Positions 33,445 through 47,301 of a stretch of DNA of 64,000 bases are shown here, piece by piece. The stretch spans positions 1 through 64,000 of the forward strand of contig NZ_SNXE01000008.1 of the NCBI RefSeq assembly GCF_004362405.1. The letters are read 5' to 3'. Source of the stretch: Roseateles asaccharophilus (lineage in GTDB: Bacteria > Pseudomonadota > Gammaproteobacteria > Burkholderiales > Burkholderiaceae_C). A program made the position numbers and the translations under genes. The number at the start of each line of letters is the position of its first letter. Position 1 is the stretch's first letter. The notes under the pieces were generated by a model. That model did no database searches and was not told where the DNA came from. It saw only the letters and a program-made list of their open reading frames with translations.

Positions 33445-35379
33445 TCAGTCCGCCAACTCGTAAAGCGCCGACCCATCGGCGCGTCGCTCCACCAGCTTCA
33501 CGGCTGGGGTGCGGGCCAGGTGCGGGATGCCACCGGCGCCCGAGACAAAGCGCAGCTTCACGCCCGCCACGGGCAGGATGCGCCAGTTGCCGTCGGCGCT
33601 GGGGTTGAAGGTCTTGGCGCTGGCCAGGTACTGGGCCACGGTCTCGCGGTTCTCATCGGGTGAATCGACCACGACGCGCTCGCCGCTGAGTGCGGGGAAG
33701 TTGCCGCCGCCGCTGGCGCGGTAGTTGTTGGTCACGACCAGGAACTCCGCCTTGGGGTCTACCGCCCGGCCCTGGTAGCGAAGATTGACGATGCGCTGCC
33801 CCTGTGCCTCGGTGCGCTGGCCCTCGGCCGTGTAGCGGGCGGGCTGGCTCACATCGATCTCGTAGCTCAGGCCCTCGATCATGTCGAAGTTGTAGGAGCG
33901 GAAGGCCGGCTCCAGCAGCTCCTGGGCAGCGGGCCCCTGGGGATCGATGCGGCGGAACTGGCCTGCCGACATCTCCAGCCACTCGCGCAGCTCGGCGCCG
34001 CTGATCTTCACCACCTTGACGGTGTTGGGGTAGACGTAGAGATCGGCCACATGCTTGATGGCCACCGGGCCGGCCGGGATGTCGGTGTAGTTGCCCGTGC
34101 CCTGGCGGCCGCCGGACTTGAAGGGGGCCGCGGCCGAGAGCAGGGGCAGCTTCTCGTAGGCCGTGCCCTGCACCGCGCGGCGGGCATACGCCAGCTGGGC
34201 CTGGGCCACCAACTGCACGGAAGGGTCGTCCACCACCTGGGCGAAATAGCTGTGGATGGGCGCCGTGGACTCGGCCACCTGGCTGCGCACATAGTCCAGT
34301 GTGCCCTGGTGCTCGGCGGCGATAAGGCTGGCCACCGCGGCATCGGCCTCCACCAGGGGCTGACGGGTCTTGCGATTGAAGATGGGGCGGATCTCGGCGC
34401 GGCTGCTCTGCACCTGCCAGCGGCCGCCGGCATCGCTCAGGCGCAGATCGATCACGCCCAGATGGTCGCCCCAGCGCCCGGGCATCACGGCCGGCACACC
34501 GTAGAGTGTGCCGCGCGCCAGGTCTACGCCGGGGAAGCTGGCAAAGGCCGGGCCGGGGAACTCGGCATGGGCATGGCCCAGCAGCAGCACGTCCACGCCC
34601 GGCACCCGGGCCAGCTGGGCGGCCACGTTCTCGGCCATCTTGGGCTGCTCGTGCTTCTCGATGCCGCTGTGGGCAATGGCTACCACCAGATCGGCGCCGC
34701 GCGCGCGCATCTCGGGCACCAGGCGCTGGGCGCTTTCCAGGATGTCCAGGGCGCGCACCTTGCCTTCCAGGTTCTGGCGGTCCCAGAGCATGATCTGGGG
34801 CGGCACAAAGCCGATCACGCCGATCTTGAGCGCTCGCTCGGCCCCGCTCTCGTCGCGCAGACGCCGCTCCAGGATCACATAGGGCGTGAAGGCGGGCTTG
34901 CCGCTGGCGGCCTCCACCACATTGGCGCTCACATAGGGGAACTGCGCGCCGCTGATGGCCTGGCGCAGAAAGGGCAGGCCGTAATTGAACTCATGGTTGC
35001 CGATGTTGGCGGCGTCCACGCCCAGCTGGTTCAGCACCTTGTAGGCGGGATGCACCTCGCCGCGCGGCAGGGGCCGCACGCGGGCGATGTAGTCGCCCAG
35101 GGGATTGCCCTGCAGCAGGTCGCCGTTGTCGAAGAGCAGGCTGTTGGGCGCCTCGGCCCGCGCCGCCTTGATCAGGGTGGCAGCCTTGGCCAGGCCGTAT
35201 TCTTCGGTGGGGCGGTCCTGGTAGTAGTCGTAGTTGAGCAGATTCATGTGCACATCCGTGGTCTGCAGGATGCGCAGCTGAAGCTCGGCGGCCTTGGCGC
35301 TGAGCAGGCCAGCGCCCAGCAGGGCGGCGGCCAGAAGACGTAGGGGGAGCGAGGAGCTAAAGCGGGCAACGGTACTCAT
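33445..35379 (-). CDS. cpdB: 2',3'-cyclic-nucleotide 2'-phosphodiesterase/3'-nucleotidase, periplasmic
   Basis: A 644-residue secreted bifunctional phosphoesterase, matching the usual CpdB length. A signal peptide covers about residues 1-31 (LPLRLLAAALLGAGLLSAKA). The metallophosphatase domain has TTDVHMNLLNYDYY, DNGDLLQGNPLGDY, GNHEFNYGLPFL, HSGIEKHE and GHAHAEFPG. The 5'-nucleotidase C-terminal domain follows from about residue 390 (RASGGGNFPALSGE). It hydrolyses 2',3'-cyclic nucleotides to 3'-nucleotides and then to nucleosides for phosphate and nucleoside scavenging. It stands alone, convergent to the polysaccharide operon; the histidine-kinase gene upstream ends 77 bases before its start. 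Confidence 0.93.
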   Translation of the reverse strand: MSTVARFSSSLPLRLLAAALLGAGLLSAKAAELQLRILQTTDVHMNLLNYDYYQDRPTEEYGLAKAATLIKAARAEAPNSLLFDNGDLLQGNPLGDYIARVRPLPRGEVHPAYKVLNQLGVDAANIGNHEFNYGLPFLRQAISGAQFPYVSANVVEAASGKPAFTPYVILERRLRDESGAERALKIGVIGFVPPQIMLWDRQNLEGKVRALDILESAQRLVPEMRARGADLVVAIAHSGIEKHEQPKMAENVAAQLARVPGVDVLLLGHAHAEFPGPAFASFPGVDLARGTLYGVPAVMPGRWGDHLGVIDLRLSDAGGRWQVQSSRAEIRPIFNRKTRQPLVEADAAVASLIAAEHQGTLDYVRSQVAESTAPIHSYFAQVVDDPSVQLVAQAQLAYARRAVQGTAYEKLPLLSAAAPFKSGGRQGTGNYTDIPAGPVAIKHVADLYVYPNTVKVVKISGAELREWLEMSAGQFRRIDPQGPAAQELLEPAFRSYNFDMIEGLSYEIDVSQPARYTAEGQRTEAQGQRIVNLRYQGRAVDPKAEFLVVTNNYRASGGGNFPALSGERVVVDSPDENRETVAQYLASAKTFNPSADGNWRILPVAGVKLRFVSGAGGIPHLARTPAVKLVERRADGSALYELAD

Positions 35380-35456
35380 GGCGACGCATGCTAGCAGCGC
35401 GCGACGCGGCGGACTGCACGACCGGACTGCCAGATCGGACTGCCAGACGCCACGCC

Positions 35457-36098
35457 TCAGGGAAGGAAGAGCTCGAACACCGCGCCGCCCTCGGGATGAT
35501 CCCGCAGCCGGCTGCGCCCCTGGCGACCATGGTTGATGTGGGCGCGGGCCACTTCCTCGCACACCCGCAGGCCCAGGCCCGTGGACGTGCTGCCCGGCGC
35601 CTCATCGCGCAGGCCCGGGCCGTCGTCATGCACCCGGAAGCACAGCCAGCCGTCCTCGACGGACAGGCCCAGCGTGATCTGGCTGCGGGCAAAGCGCAGG
35701 GCGTTGTAAAGGGCCGAGTCCAGCGCCAGATGGACCAGGGTGCGGTCGTAGAACCAGAAGGGCGGGTTGGCGTCGAGCTGCTGTGTCACCTGCAGCCGGC
35801 CGTGCAGCAGCATCTCGGCATCCGAGGCCAGCTCCATCAGCATCAGATCGGGCATTTCCTCCGCAGGGCTGGCCCGCAGGCCGCCTTCCTCGATGGCACG
35901 ATGCACGGTCAGGAACTCCATGAGCCGGCGTGTCAGCATCAAGGCCTGCTCATTCGCCTGGCGTGCATGCGCATGGGCGGCTGCAGGCAAGGGCAGGCGG
36001 CCCAGCTGCCGCAACTCGTCGCTGAGTATGGCCAGGCGGTTCTTCAGGTCGTGAACCACCAGGGCGCTCAGGCGGGGATCCAGGCCGCTCGGGGGCAT
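35457..36098 (-). CDS. small soluble sensor histidine kinase
   Basis: A 213-residue protein with a phosphoacceptor helix LVVHDLKNRLAIL (His16 in the H-box) and a HATPase_c domain: N-box LDSALYNALRFA, G1 box HDDGPGLRD and G2 box STGLGLRVCEEVARAH. It has no sensor domain, membrane helix or HAMP, so it must receive its signal through other proteins. It begins 7 bases after the stop of the response regulator upstream on the same strand and is presumably its cognate kinase or phosphatase. What it senses is unknown. Confidence 0.87.
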   Translation of the reverse strand: MPPSGLDPRLSALVVHDLKNRLAILSDELRQLGRLPLPAAAHAHARQANEQALMLTRRLMEFLTVHRAIEEGGLRASPAEEMPDLMLMELASDAEMLLHGRLQVTQQLDANPPFWFYDRTLVHLALDSALYNALRFARSQITLGLSVEDGWLCFRVHDDGPGLRDEAPGSTSTGLGLRVCEEVARAHINHGRQGRSRLRDHPEGGAVFELFLP

Positions 36099-36105
36099 GA
36101 TGGGG

Positions 36106-37746
36106 TCAGGCCTTGCCGCCCACGCGCTCGCGGAAGAATTTGCGAGCCGCGGCCACGCGGTCGTGCATGGGGTGGTGCAGCTCCAGCCGTTCGAGCAGTT
36201 CCCGGGCTCGGTCCCGGTGAGTCTGTCGAACCGCTTCGTCGGTCTGCCGGCCCATGACGATGAGGTGCAGGGTGCAGAGGTCGATCAGCACATTGAAGTT
36301 CTGGGGCGAGCGCGCCAGGATGCGCTCGCCGACCTCCAGGGCCTGGCCCAGCTCACCGCTGCGCTTGGCACGCTGCAGGTCCGTCATGGCCTGGGCCACC
36401 TCCTCGCTGGCGCGTTCGATCAGTTTGCGGCACTCGGCTTCGGCCGGTGTGCCCGCCGCCGCCCGCAGGGCGCTGGCCATGAGCAAGGGTTTGTCGCCGT
36501 GGTTGCGCGCCACCTCGCCGATGAGTTGCTGGCCCAGATCCGGGTGCCCCGTGCTCAAGGCGCTGCGCGCCAGCAGCAGTTTGGACGGACCGTCCAGCGC
36601 GGTGCCTTCGGTCTCCAGCGCGGCGGCCACCTCATCCATCAGGGCAGCCGCGGCGGTCTCGTTGCCCAGCTGTTGCTGGGCCTGGGCGCCCAGGGCCTTG
36701 GCCAGCAGTCGGGCCGGGCCCTGCTCGGCAAAGCGCTTGCCCAGTTCGGCGGCCAGGGTGGCGGCGCGGGCGGGCTCACCGTTGTCCAGCAGGGCCTGGG
36801 CCAGCAGCACGCTGTCCTGCGGGCCGGGATTGACGGCATGGCGATTCTTGGCCACGGCCTGCTCCAGCACCTTGACGGCCAGCTCGGTCTCACCCGCGGC
36901 CAGGGCCAGGCCACCCAGGCGCGTCTTGCGCTTGGCATTGGGCACCAGATCGGCCACGGCGCGGGCCGTGTTCAGGGCCGCCTCGGCGTCGCCCTGTTCC
37001 TCGGTGATCTCCAGCAGGATGTCGTAGGCGCTGGCAAAACTGGGTTGGGCGCGCGTGAGCCGCTCCAGCTCGGCGCGGGCTGCTTCGGGGCGTCCCAGCG
37101 CGCGCTGGGCTTGGGCATGGCCCAGCCGGGCCCAGGCCAGCTCGGAGTTGAGATCCAGGGCACTGCCATAGCAGGCCAGGGCTTCCTCGAAGCGAGCCAG
37201 GCGCATCAGGGCCTGGGCCTTGTGCTTGAGGCCCTCGCTGGAGAGTGCATCGCCGCGCTTGATGAAGGCTTCCGCCTCCTTGAGCACCTCATCCCACTTT
37301 TGTGCATCGGCGGCCAGCAGCAGGGGGGCCAGGGCTTGCTTGCGCGCGGTGAGCCCCTCGATGTAGCGGGCCAGCAACTGGTCGGTGAAGGGCTTGATGA
37401 TGTAGCCGTCGGGCAGGAAGTCTCCCGCCGCCAAGACATCGCCACGCAAGGCGTTGGCTGAGATGAAGATCCAGGGCGCCACGGGGCTGAGCAGGCGGCC
37501 GCCTCGCGCGGCCTCCAGCAGCTGCTGGCCGTCCGGGCCATCCCCCAGGTTGTAGTCGCTGAGCACCAGATCCATAGGCTCGCTGCGCAGATGGCGCAGG
37601 GCCTCGGCCGCGTCGCCGGCCATGAGCACATGCTTGAAGCCCAGGCGGTACAGCGACTCGCGGATGATGTGACGCACCTGCTGCTGGTCGTCGATCACCA
37701 GCACCTTCATGGCGCTGTTGGGCTTGACGGCACGGGGCGTGTTCAT
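36106..37746 (-). CDS. response regulator receiver domain fused to tetratricopeptide repeats
   Basis: A 546-residue protein. Residues 14-130 are a receiver domain with acidic pair Asp19/Asp20, phosphoacceptor Asp64 (LSDYNLGDG), Ser96 and Lys118 (IIKPF). From about residue 140 to the end it is helical and Ala-rich with tetratricopeptide-like pairs, for example FEEALACYGSALDLNSELAW and AARAELERLTRAQPSFASA. It has no DNA-binding or enzymatic output, so it most likely works by protein-protein contacts, like VieB-type regulators. ATG 37746 was chosen over GTG 37755. The lipoxygenase gene diverges from it across about 180 bases, which may be coincidental. Confidence 0.87.
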   Translation of the reverse strand: MNTPRAVKPNSAMKVLVIDDQQQVRHIIRESLYRLGFKHVLMAGDAAEALRHLRSEPMDLVLSDYNLGDGPDGQQLLEAARGGRLLSPVAPWIFISANALRGDVLAAGDFLPDGYIIKPFTDQLLARYIEGLTARKQALAPLLLAADAQKWDEVLKEAEAFIKRGDALSSEGLKHKAQALMRLARFEEALACYGSALDLNSELAWARLGHAQAQRALGRPEAARAELERLTRAQPSFASAYDILLEITEEQGDAEAALNTARAVADLVPNAKRKTRLGGLALAAGETELAVKVLEQAVAKNRHAVNPGPQDSVLLAQALLDNGEPARAATLAAELGKRFAEQGPARLLAKALGAQAQQQLGNETAAAALMDEVAAALETEGTALDGPSKLLLARSALSTGHPDLGQQLIGEVARNHGDKPLLMASALRAAAGTPAEAECRKLIERASEEVAQAMTDLQRAKRSGELGQALEVGERILARSPQNFNVLIDLCTLHLIVMGRQTDEAVRQTHRDRARELLERLELHHPMHDRVAAARKFFRERVGGKA

Positions 37747-37924
37747 CGTGGCCACAGCTTATGCCCTGAAACCGATTCGGACAACTGCCGGAGGCTTAGC
37801 GCTGCTTTTCCAAGCATCCCCCGAGCCCGAGGCCGGCTACCGTGCAGCCCGCCATCCCTCAAGCCCTCGCGGTGAGGCAAGACATGGCACCTTCCATTCC
37901 GGAACTACCAAGGCAGAACCACCC

Positions 37925-40081
37925 ATGAACTCCAGCCCCGCCTATGGCGCTACGGCCGCTCGACCCGAGATACCCAGTTTGCCGCAGACTCAGAGCCCGG
38001 ACGCCCGCGAAGCGCGCCGCTTCCAGCTCTCGCTGGCGCGCACCGAGTACAACTATATGCAGAGCTATCTGGAAGGCGTGCCGCTGTCGGCCGATCTGCC
38101 GGCGGGCGAGAAGTTCAACCCCGCCTACGAAGCCCAGGTGCTGCAGGTCTTTCTGGTGCTGAGTGCGAACTTTCAGCGCGCCGTGCTGCGCCTGCTAGAG
38201 CGCGAGCTTAGCGCCGACCTGCCCGAGGCCGCGCTGCAGCGGGTACAGCAGTGCTATGAGCAGCTGAAGAAGGACCTGGGCGGCTGGCATATCGGGCGCG
38301 ATATCAAGGACCTGCAGGCCTTCTTCGAGGCCTTGGCAGCCCTGCCTGGGGCGCTCAAGGACCTGATGCATCTGCCCCAGGACCTTCTCAAGATGGCGAC
38401 CGGCCTGGACGCGGTCTTCAAGGACTTTGCGGCCAACGGCCCCACCGCCTTCCTGAAGTCCACGCTCTTCGACATGCTCAACACCAGCCAGGGGCGCGAC
38501 TATCTGCTGCCGCGCTCCCTGCAGGATTACCGCGATCTGATGCAGGACCTGCCCCAGCCCCTGATGCTGGACATCGCCCGCCAGGACTGGATGCCGGCCA
38601 CGCCCACCGAGCCCTGCGAGCAGGACTGGTTCTTCGGCTGGCTGCAGACGGCGGGTTTCAACACCACCTTGCTGCGCGCCGTGGTCAGCCAGCCCGCACC
38701 GGGCAGCCAGCAGATGGCCCTGGCCGAGCTGCTGCGCAAGATGCCGGTGAGCGATGCCCTGCTGAGGGCCGAGCTGGGCCCGGGCGCCCCCAGCCTGGCC
38801 GAGGCCGCGGCGCGCGGCCGCCTCTTTGTGGTGGACTACGCCCTGCTGGAGGGGGCCTGGGCCGACAAGCTCAATGGCCGCCAGCGCTATCTGGCCGCGC
38901 CCATCGCGCTCTTCTACTGGAACCCGCAGCCGCCGGCCGGCTACCCGCCTTGTGCCGAGGGCGTGCTCCAGCCCCTGGCCATCCAGCTGGCCCAGCAGCA
39001 CGATGCCGAGAGCGCGCCCATCTTCAGCCCGCGCGACAGTGCCGGCGCCAACGATGCCGGCGGTTACAAGTGGCAGCTGGCCAAGCATTTCGTCAATGTG
39101 GCGGCGGCCATCCAGCATGAGTCCATCGCCCATCTGGGCAACTGTCATCTGGTGATCGAGCCCATCGTGGTGGCGGCACACCGGCAGCTGGCCCTGCAGC
39201 ATCCCCTGCTCAAGCTGCTGGAGCCGCATTTCCGCTTCACCATCAATATCAATGACTCGGCCATCCACAGCCTGATCGTGCCGGGCGGCGTGGTGGCCTG
39301 CAATGTGGGGCCGGCCATTGAATGCACCCTGAGCATGCTGGCCAAGGCCCGCAGCGAGTGGCGCTGGGACGAGAACCACCCCGAGCGCCTGTTCGCGCTG
39401 CGCGGCGTGGAGCGGCTGCAGCCCTTTGCCTTCCGCGAGGACACCTTGCTGCTGTGGCGCGCCATCCGCCAGTTCGTGGACGGCTATCTGCGCCTTTACT
39501 ACCGCAGCGACGCGGATGTGCGCGCGGACGAGGAACTGCAGGGCTTTGTGGCCGAGCTGGTGGACCCGCGCTATGCCAGCTTCCAGGGCCTGGGCGGCCT
39601 GGTGCCCAGCGGCGACCCCAAGCGCCCCTGGCGCCTGGAAAGTCTCGACTACCTGATCGAGATGGTGGCCCAGATGATCTATATCGCCGGCCCCCAGCAC
39701 GCCTCGGTGAACTATGCCCAGTACCCGCTGATGTCCTATGCGCCCAGCGTCACCGGCAGCCTCTACCAGCCCGCGCCCACGCGCTCGACCCGGCTGGAGA
39801 GCGAGCAGGACTGCCTGCCCTGGTATCCGCCGCTGGACCTGGCGCTCTACGGCCTGTCCTTCGAGTACCTGCTCAGCGGGGTGCAGTACGACCGTCTGGG
39901 CCAGTACGAGCACAACCCGCGTGATCCCTATTTCAGTGATCCGCGGGTGGCGCCCCTGGTGGCGGACTTCCAGTCCGCCCTGTCCCTGGCCGAGATCGAG
40001 ATCCGCAAGCGCAACCAGGGCCGGCCCATGCCATACCCCTTCCAGCTGCCCTCGCAGATCCCCAACAGCATCAGCATCTGA
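37925..40081 (+). CDS. lipoxygenase family protein
   Basis: A 718-residue non-heme iron dioxygenase. The metal ligands of lipoxygenases are all visible: His398 and His403 in QHESIAHLGNCH (H-x4-H), His592 and Asn596 in GPQHASVNY, and the C-terminal Ile718 of NSISI. ATG 37925 gives a start shortly before a region that aligns with the helical catalytic domain; there is no PLAT domain and no signal peptide, unlike secreted Pseudomonas LoxA. Lipoxygenases add O2 to polyunsaturated fatty acids such as linoleate or arachidonate, which most bacteria do not make. It ends in a GC-rich, hairpin-forming region and converges with the kinase gene. Confidence 0.92.
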   Translation: MNSSPAYGATAARPEIPSLPQTQSPDAREARRFQLSLARTEYNYMQSYLEGVPLSADLPAGEKFNPAYEAQVLQVFLVLSANFQRAVLRLLERELSADLPEAALQRVQQCYEQLKKDLGGWHIGRDIKDLQAFFEALAALPGALKDLMHLPQDLLKMATGLDAVFKDFAANGPTAFLKSTLFDMLNTSQGRDYLLPRSLQDYRDLMQDLPQPLMLDIARQDWMPATPTEPCEQDWFFGWLQTAGFNTTLLRAVVSQPAPGSQQMALAELLRKMPVSDALLRAELGPGAPSLAEAAARGRLFVVDYALLEGAWADKLNGRQRYLAAPIALFYWNPQPPAGYPPCAEGVLQPLAIQLAQQHDAESAPIFSPRDSAGANDAGGYKWQLAKHFVNVAAAIQHESIAHLGNCHLVIEPIVVAAHRQLALQHPLLKLLEPHFRFTININDSAIHSLIVPGGVVACNVGPAIECTLSMLAKARSEWRWDENHPERLFALRGVERLQPFAFREDTLLLWRAIRQFVDGYLRLYYRSDADVRADEELQGFVAELVDPRYASFQGLGGLVPSGDPKRPWRLESLDYLIEMVAQMIYIAGPQHASVNYAQYPLMSYAPSVTGSLYQPAPTRSTRLESEQDCLPWYPPLDLALYGLSFEYLLSGVQYDRLGQYEHNPRDPYFSDPRVAPLVADFQSALSLAEIEIRKRNQGRPMPYPFQLPSQIPNSISI

Positions 40082-40162
40082 GCCTATCCCCGACGGGCCG
40101 AGCGCCGGGCCGCCCCAAGCCGGCCCGCCCGGTCCGGGTCCGTGGTCCCGGGCCGCGGGCCC

Positions 40163-40204
40163 GGACGTCCCCTCGGGGGACCGTCCACGCCGAATGGCGT
40201 GGAC
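40163..40204. terminator. double hairpin between convergent genes
   Basis: Two strong stems lie in the 130 bases between the lipoxygenase stop and the kinase stop. GTCCCC/GGGGAC (40167-40172 with 40176-40181) is extended by GGAC/GTCC. GTCCACGCC/GGCGTGGAC (40183-40191 with 40196-40204) has a 4-base GAAT loop. Both halves are usable from either strand. Neither has a U tract, so classical intrinsic termination is not certain. Confidence 0.45.
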
Positions 40205-40211
40205 GAGGGGC

Positions 40212-45260
<5,049 letters not shown>

Positions 45261-45275
45261 CGTGGCGGGAGTTGG

Positions 45276-45291
45276 GGCGGCGCAAGCCGCC
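45276..45291 (-). promoter_or_regulatory. leader hairpin just upstream of the giant kinase start
   Basis: GGCGGC and GCCGCC form a perfect 6-bp stem with a 4-base loop, ending 15 bases before ATG 45260 on the minus strand. It could influence translation initiation. The remaining bases up to 45529 hold no gene; a weak CCAGG/CCTGG repeat near 45433-45449 is the only other structure seen. Confidence 0.35.
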
Positions 45292-45529
45292 GACCTGATG
45301 CTCGCTCAGAGCGAGAGAGAGACATTCCGGTTGACGACGCAGGGCGCCAAGCGGGCTCCTGCGAGTGTCGCAAAAATGCGTTACATCCAAGGATCGCCCT
45401 CCCCCGAAGGTAGGATTTTTTCACCAGGGTAAACCTGGGGGTGGCAGGGCATTGGGGCGGGCAGCGTAAAGTCGGCGACCTGGCTGCCTCCGCGTGTCGA
45501 GCCGCATGGGGCCTTGGCCGCCCCCTTGC

Positions 45530-45796
45530 TCAGTGGGGCTCGGCGGGTGTCAGCGCAACGGGGCTGGCACTCAGGCCATAGAGGGCCAGCATGCCCATCA
45601 CATGGGCAATCGCCACGCCGGGCTCGCCGGCCTCGATGCGTCCGATGGTCTGTACATGAACGCCCAATCGCGTCGCGGCTGCAGCCTGGCCATCGCCGGC
45701 CTGAAGCCGCGCCTGCCGGGCCGCAGCCCCCAGGGTCTGGATGGCGGCCAAAGCGGCCGGATCGATCTCGGTGGAAACATGTTTGCCTCGGGCCAT
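45530..45796 (-). CDS. small helix-turn-helix (XRE-like) regulator
   Basis: An 88-residue protein. Residues about 16-72 look like an XRE-type helix-turn-helix: AARQARLQAGDGQAAAATRL, then GVHVQTIGRIEAGEPGV as the recognition helix region, then AIAHVMGMLALYGL. ATG 45796 gives MARGKHVSTEID; ATG 45814 six codons upstream is equally possible, and neither has a clear ribosome-binding site. It is divergent from trhP across about 60 bases, so it may regulate that gene or itself. No toxin partner such as HipA is adjacent, which argues against a toxin-antitoxin role here. Real but short; target unknown. Confidence 0.7.
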   Translation of the reverse strand: MARGKHVSTEIDPAALAAIQTLGAAARQARLQAGDGQAAAATRLGVHVQTIGRIEAGEPGVAIAHVMGMLALYGLSASPVALTPAEPH

Positions 45797-45858
45797 GGCG
45801 GGATTGTGGCCCATGGCGCTGAGTCCAGGCTCGCGAACCGATGAAGGACAATCGGGCC

Positions 45859-47253
45859 ATGTCTCAGAACGTCCTTCGTGCCCCCGAACTGCTGCTGCCG
45901 GCTGGCTCCCTGGCCAAGATGCGTGCCGCCTACGACTTTGGCGCCGATGCCGTCTACGCCGGTCAGCCACGCTACTCGCTGCGGGCTCGCAACAACGAAT
46001 TTCGCCTGGAGCAGATCGCCCAGGGCATTGCCGAGGCGCACCAGCGCGGCAAGAAGTTTTTTGTCACCAGCAATCTGATTGCGCACAACGACAAGGTGCG
46101 CACCTATCTGCGGGACATCCAGCCGGTGGTGGAGCTCAAGCCCGATGCGCTGATCATGGCGGATGCCGGCCTGATCATGCAGGTGCTGGCGCAGATGGAG
46201 AAGGGCCTGTTCCCCAAGGTGCCCATCCACCTCTCGGTGCAGGCCAATACGACCAACTGGGCGGCCGTGAAGTTCTGGCAGAAGGTGGGGGTGGAGCGCA
46301 TCATCCTCTCGCGCGAGCTGAGCCTGGACGAGATCGAGGCCATACGCCATGAGTGCCCGGACATGGAGATCGAGGTTTTTGTGCACGGCGCCCTGTGCAT
46401 TGCCTACTCCGGCCGCTGTCTGCTCTCGGGCTACTTCAATCGCCGCGACCCCAACCAGGGCACGTGCACCAATGCCTGTCGCTGGGAGTACGGCACCCAG
46501 CCGGCCAGCGAGGACTCCAGCAGCGGCGAAGCCGTGCCCGTGGGCACGCTGGAGAGCGATTTCAACTTCGCCGAAGCCCAGGCCGAGGCCGAAAGCAGCT
46601 TTTCCACCTGCGGCGGCGGTCAGCGCCACCCCGCGGCCGACAAGGTCTATTTCCTGGAGGAAAAGGGCCGCCCCGGCGAGCTCATGCCCATCATGGAAGA
46701 CGAGCATGGCACCTACATCCTGAACAGCAAGGATCTGCGTGCGGTCGAACATGTGGAGCGGCTCACCAAGATCGGCGTGGATTCGCTGAAGATCGAGGGG
46801 CGCACCAAGAGCCTGTACTACGTGGCCCGCAGCGCCCAGGTCTACCGCCGCGCGATTGACGATGCCGCGGCCGGACGCCCCTTCAACCCCGAGCTGCTGC
46901 TGGAGTTGGAAGGTCTGGCCAACCGCGGCTACACCGGCGGACTGCTGGAGCGCCGCCCGGCCCAGGACTACCAGAACTACATCAGCGGCCACAGCGAGCT
47001 GCACCGCAGCCACTTTGTCGGGGAAGTGACCGCCGTGCGCGAAGACGGCTGGGTGCAGGTGCAGGCCAAGAACCGCTTCGCCGTGGGCGACCGCATCGAG
47101 CTCCTGCATCCCAGTGGCAACCGGGTCATTGAGCTCAAGGCGATGCAAAACCTGGACGGCGAGCCCGTTCAGGTGGCCCCGGGCGATCCGGTGCGCGTCT
47201 GGGTACCGCTGGGTCTGCCGGCCGAGGGCGGGCTGATCTCCCGCCTGCTCTGA
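45859..47253 (+). CDS. trhP: U32 peptidase-family tRNA hydroxylation protein TrhP (YegQ)
   Basis: A 464-residue protein that matches E. coli YegQ/TrhP closely along its length: ELLLPAGSLAKMRAAYDFGA at the N-terminus, AVYAGQPRYSLRARNNEF, IHLSVQANTTNWAAVKFW, FVHGALCIAYSGRCLLSGY, DPNQGTCTNACRWEY and SLKIEGRTKS. The cysteines in CIAYSGRC and CTNAC are the probable iron-sulfur ligands. In E. coli it is needed for prephenate-dependent 5-hydroxylation of uridine 34 in tRNA. An insert of about 45 residues after CRWEY (SEDSSSGEAVP...) is longer than in E. coli. ATG 45859 fits the family start; 45841 is possible. Confidence 0.93.
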   Translation: MSQNVLRAPELLLPAGSLAKMRAAYDFGADAVYAGQPRYSLRARNNEFRLEQIAQGIAEAHQRGKKFFVTSNLIAHNDKVRTYLRDIQPVVELKPDALIMADAGLIMQVLAQMEKGLFPKVPIHLSVQANTTNWAAVKFWQKVGVERIILSRELSLDEIEAIRHECPDMEIEVFVHGALCIAYSGRCLLSGYFNRRDPNQGTCTNACRWEYGTQPASEDSSSGEAVPVGTLESDFNFAEAQAEAESSFSTCGGGQRHPAADKVYFLEEKGRPGELMPIMEDEHGTYILNSKDLRAVEHVERLTKIGVDSLKIEGRTKSLYYVARSAQVYRRAIDDAAAGRPFNPELLLELEGLANRGYTGGLLERRPAQDYQNYISGHSELHRSHFVGEVTAVREDGWVQVQAKNRFAVGDRIELLHPSGNRVIELKAMQNLDGEPVQVAPGDPVRVWVPLGLPAEGGLISRLL

Positions 47254-47301
47254 ACAACCCGGCTGGCCGTGGGTTCACGGGTCAGCCGCTAGAGTGCGGG
47301 C

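Noticed and set aside
45530-45796. HipB-type antitoxin
   Set aside because: The helix-turn-helix is similar in size, but there is no hipA-like kinase next to it.
45859-47253. Secreted collagenase-type protease (U32 family label)
   Set aside because: There is no signal peptide, and the sequence follows YegQ/TrhP, which modifies tRNA.
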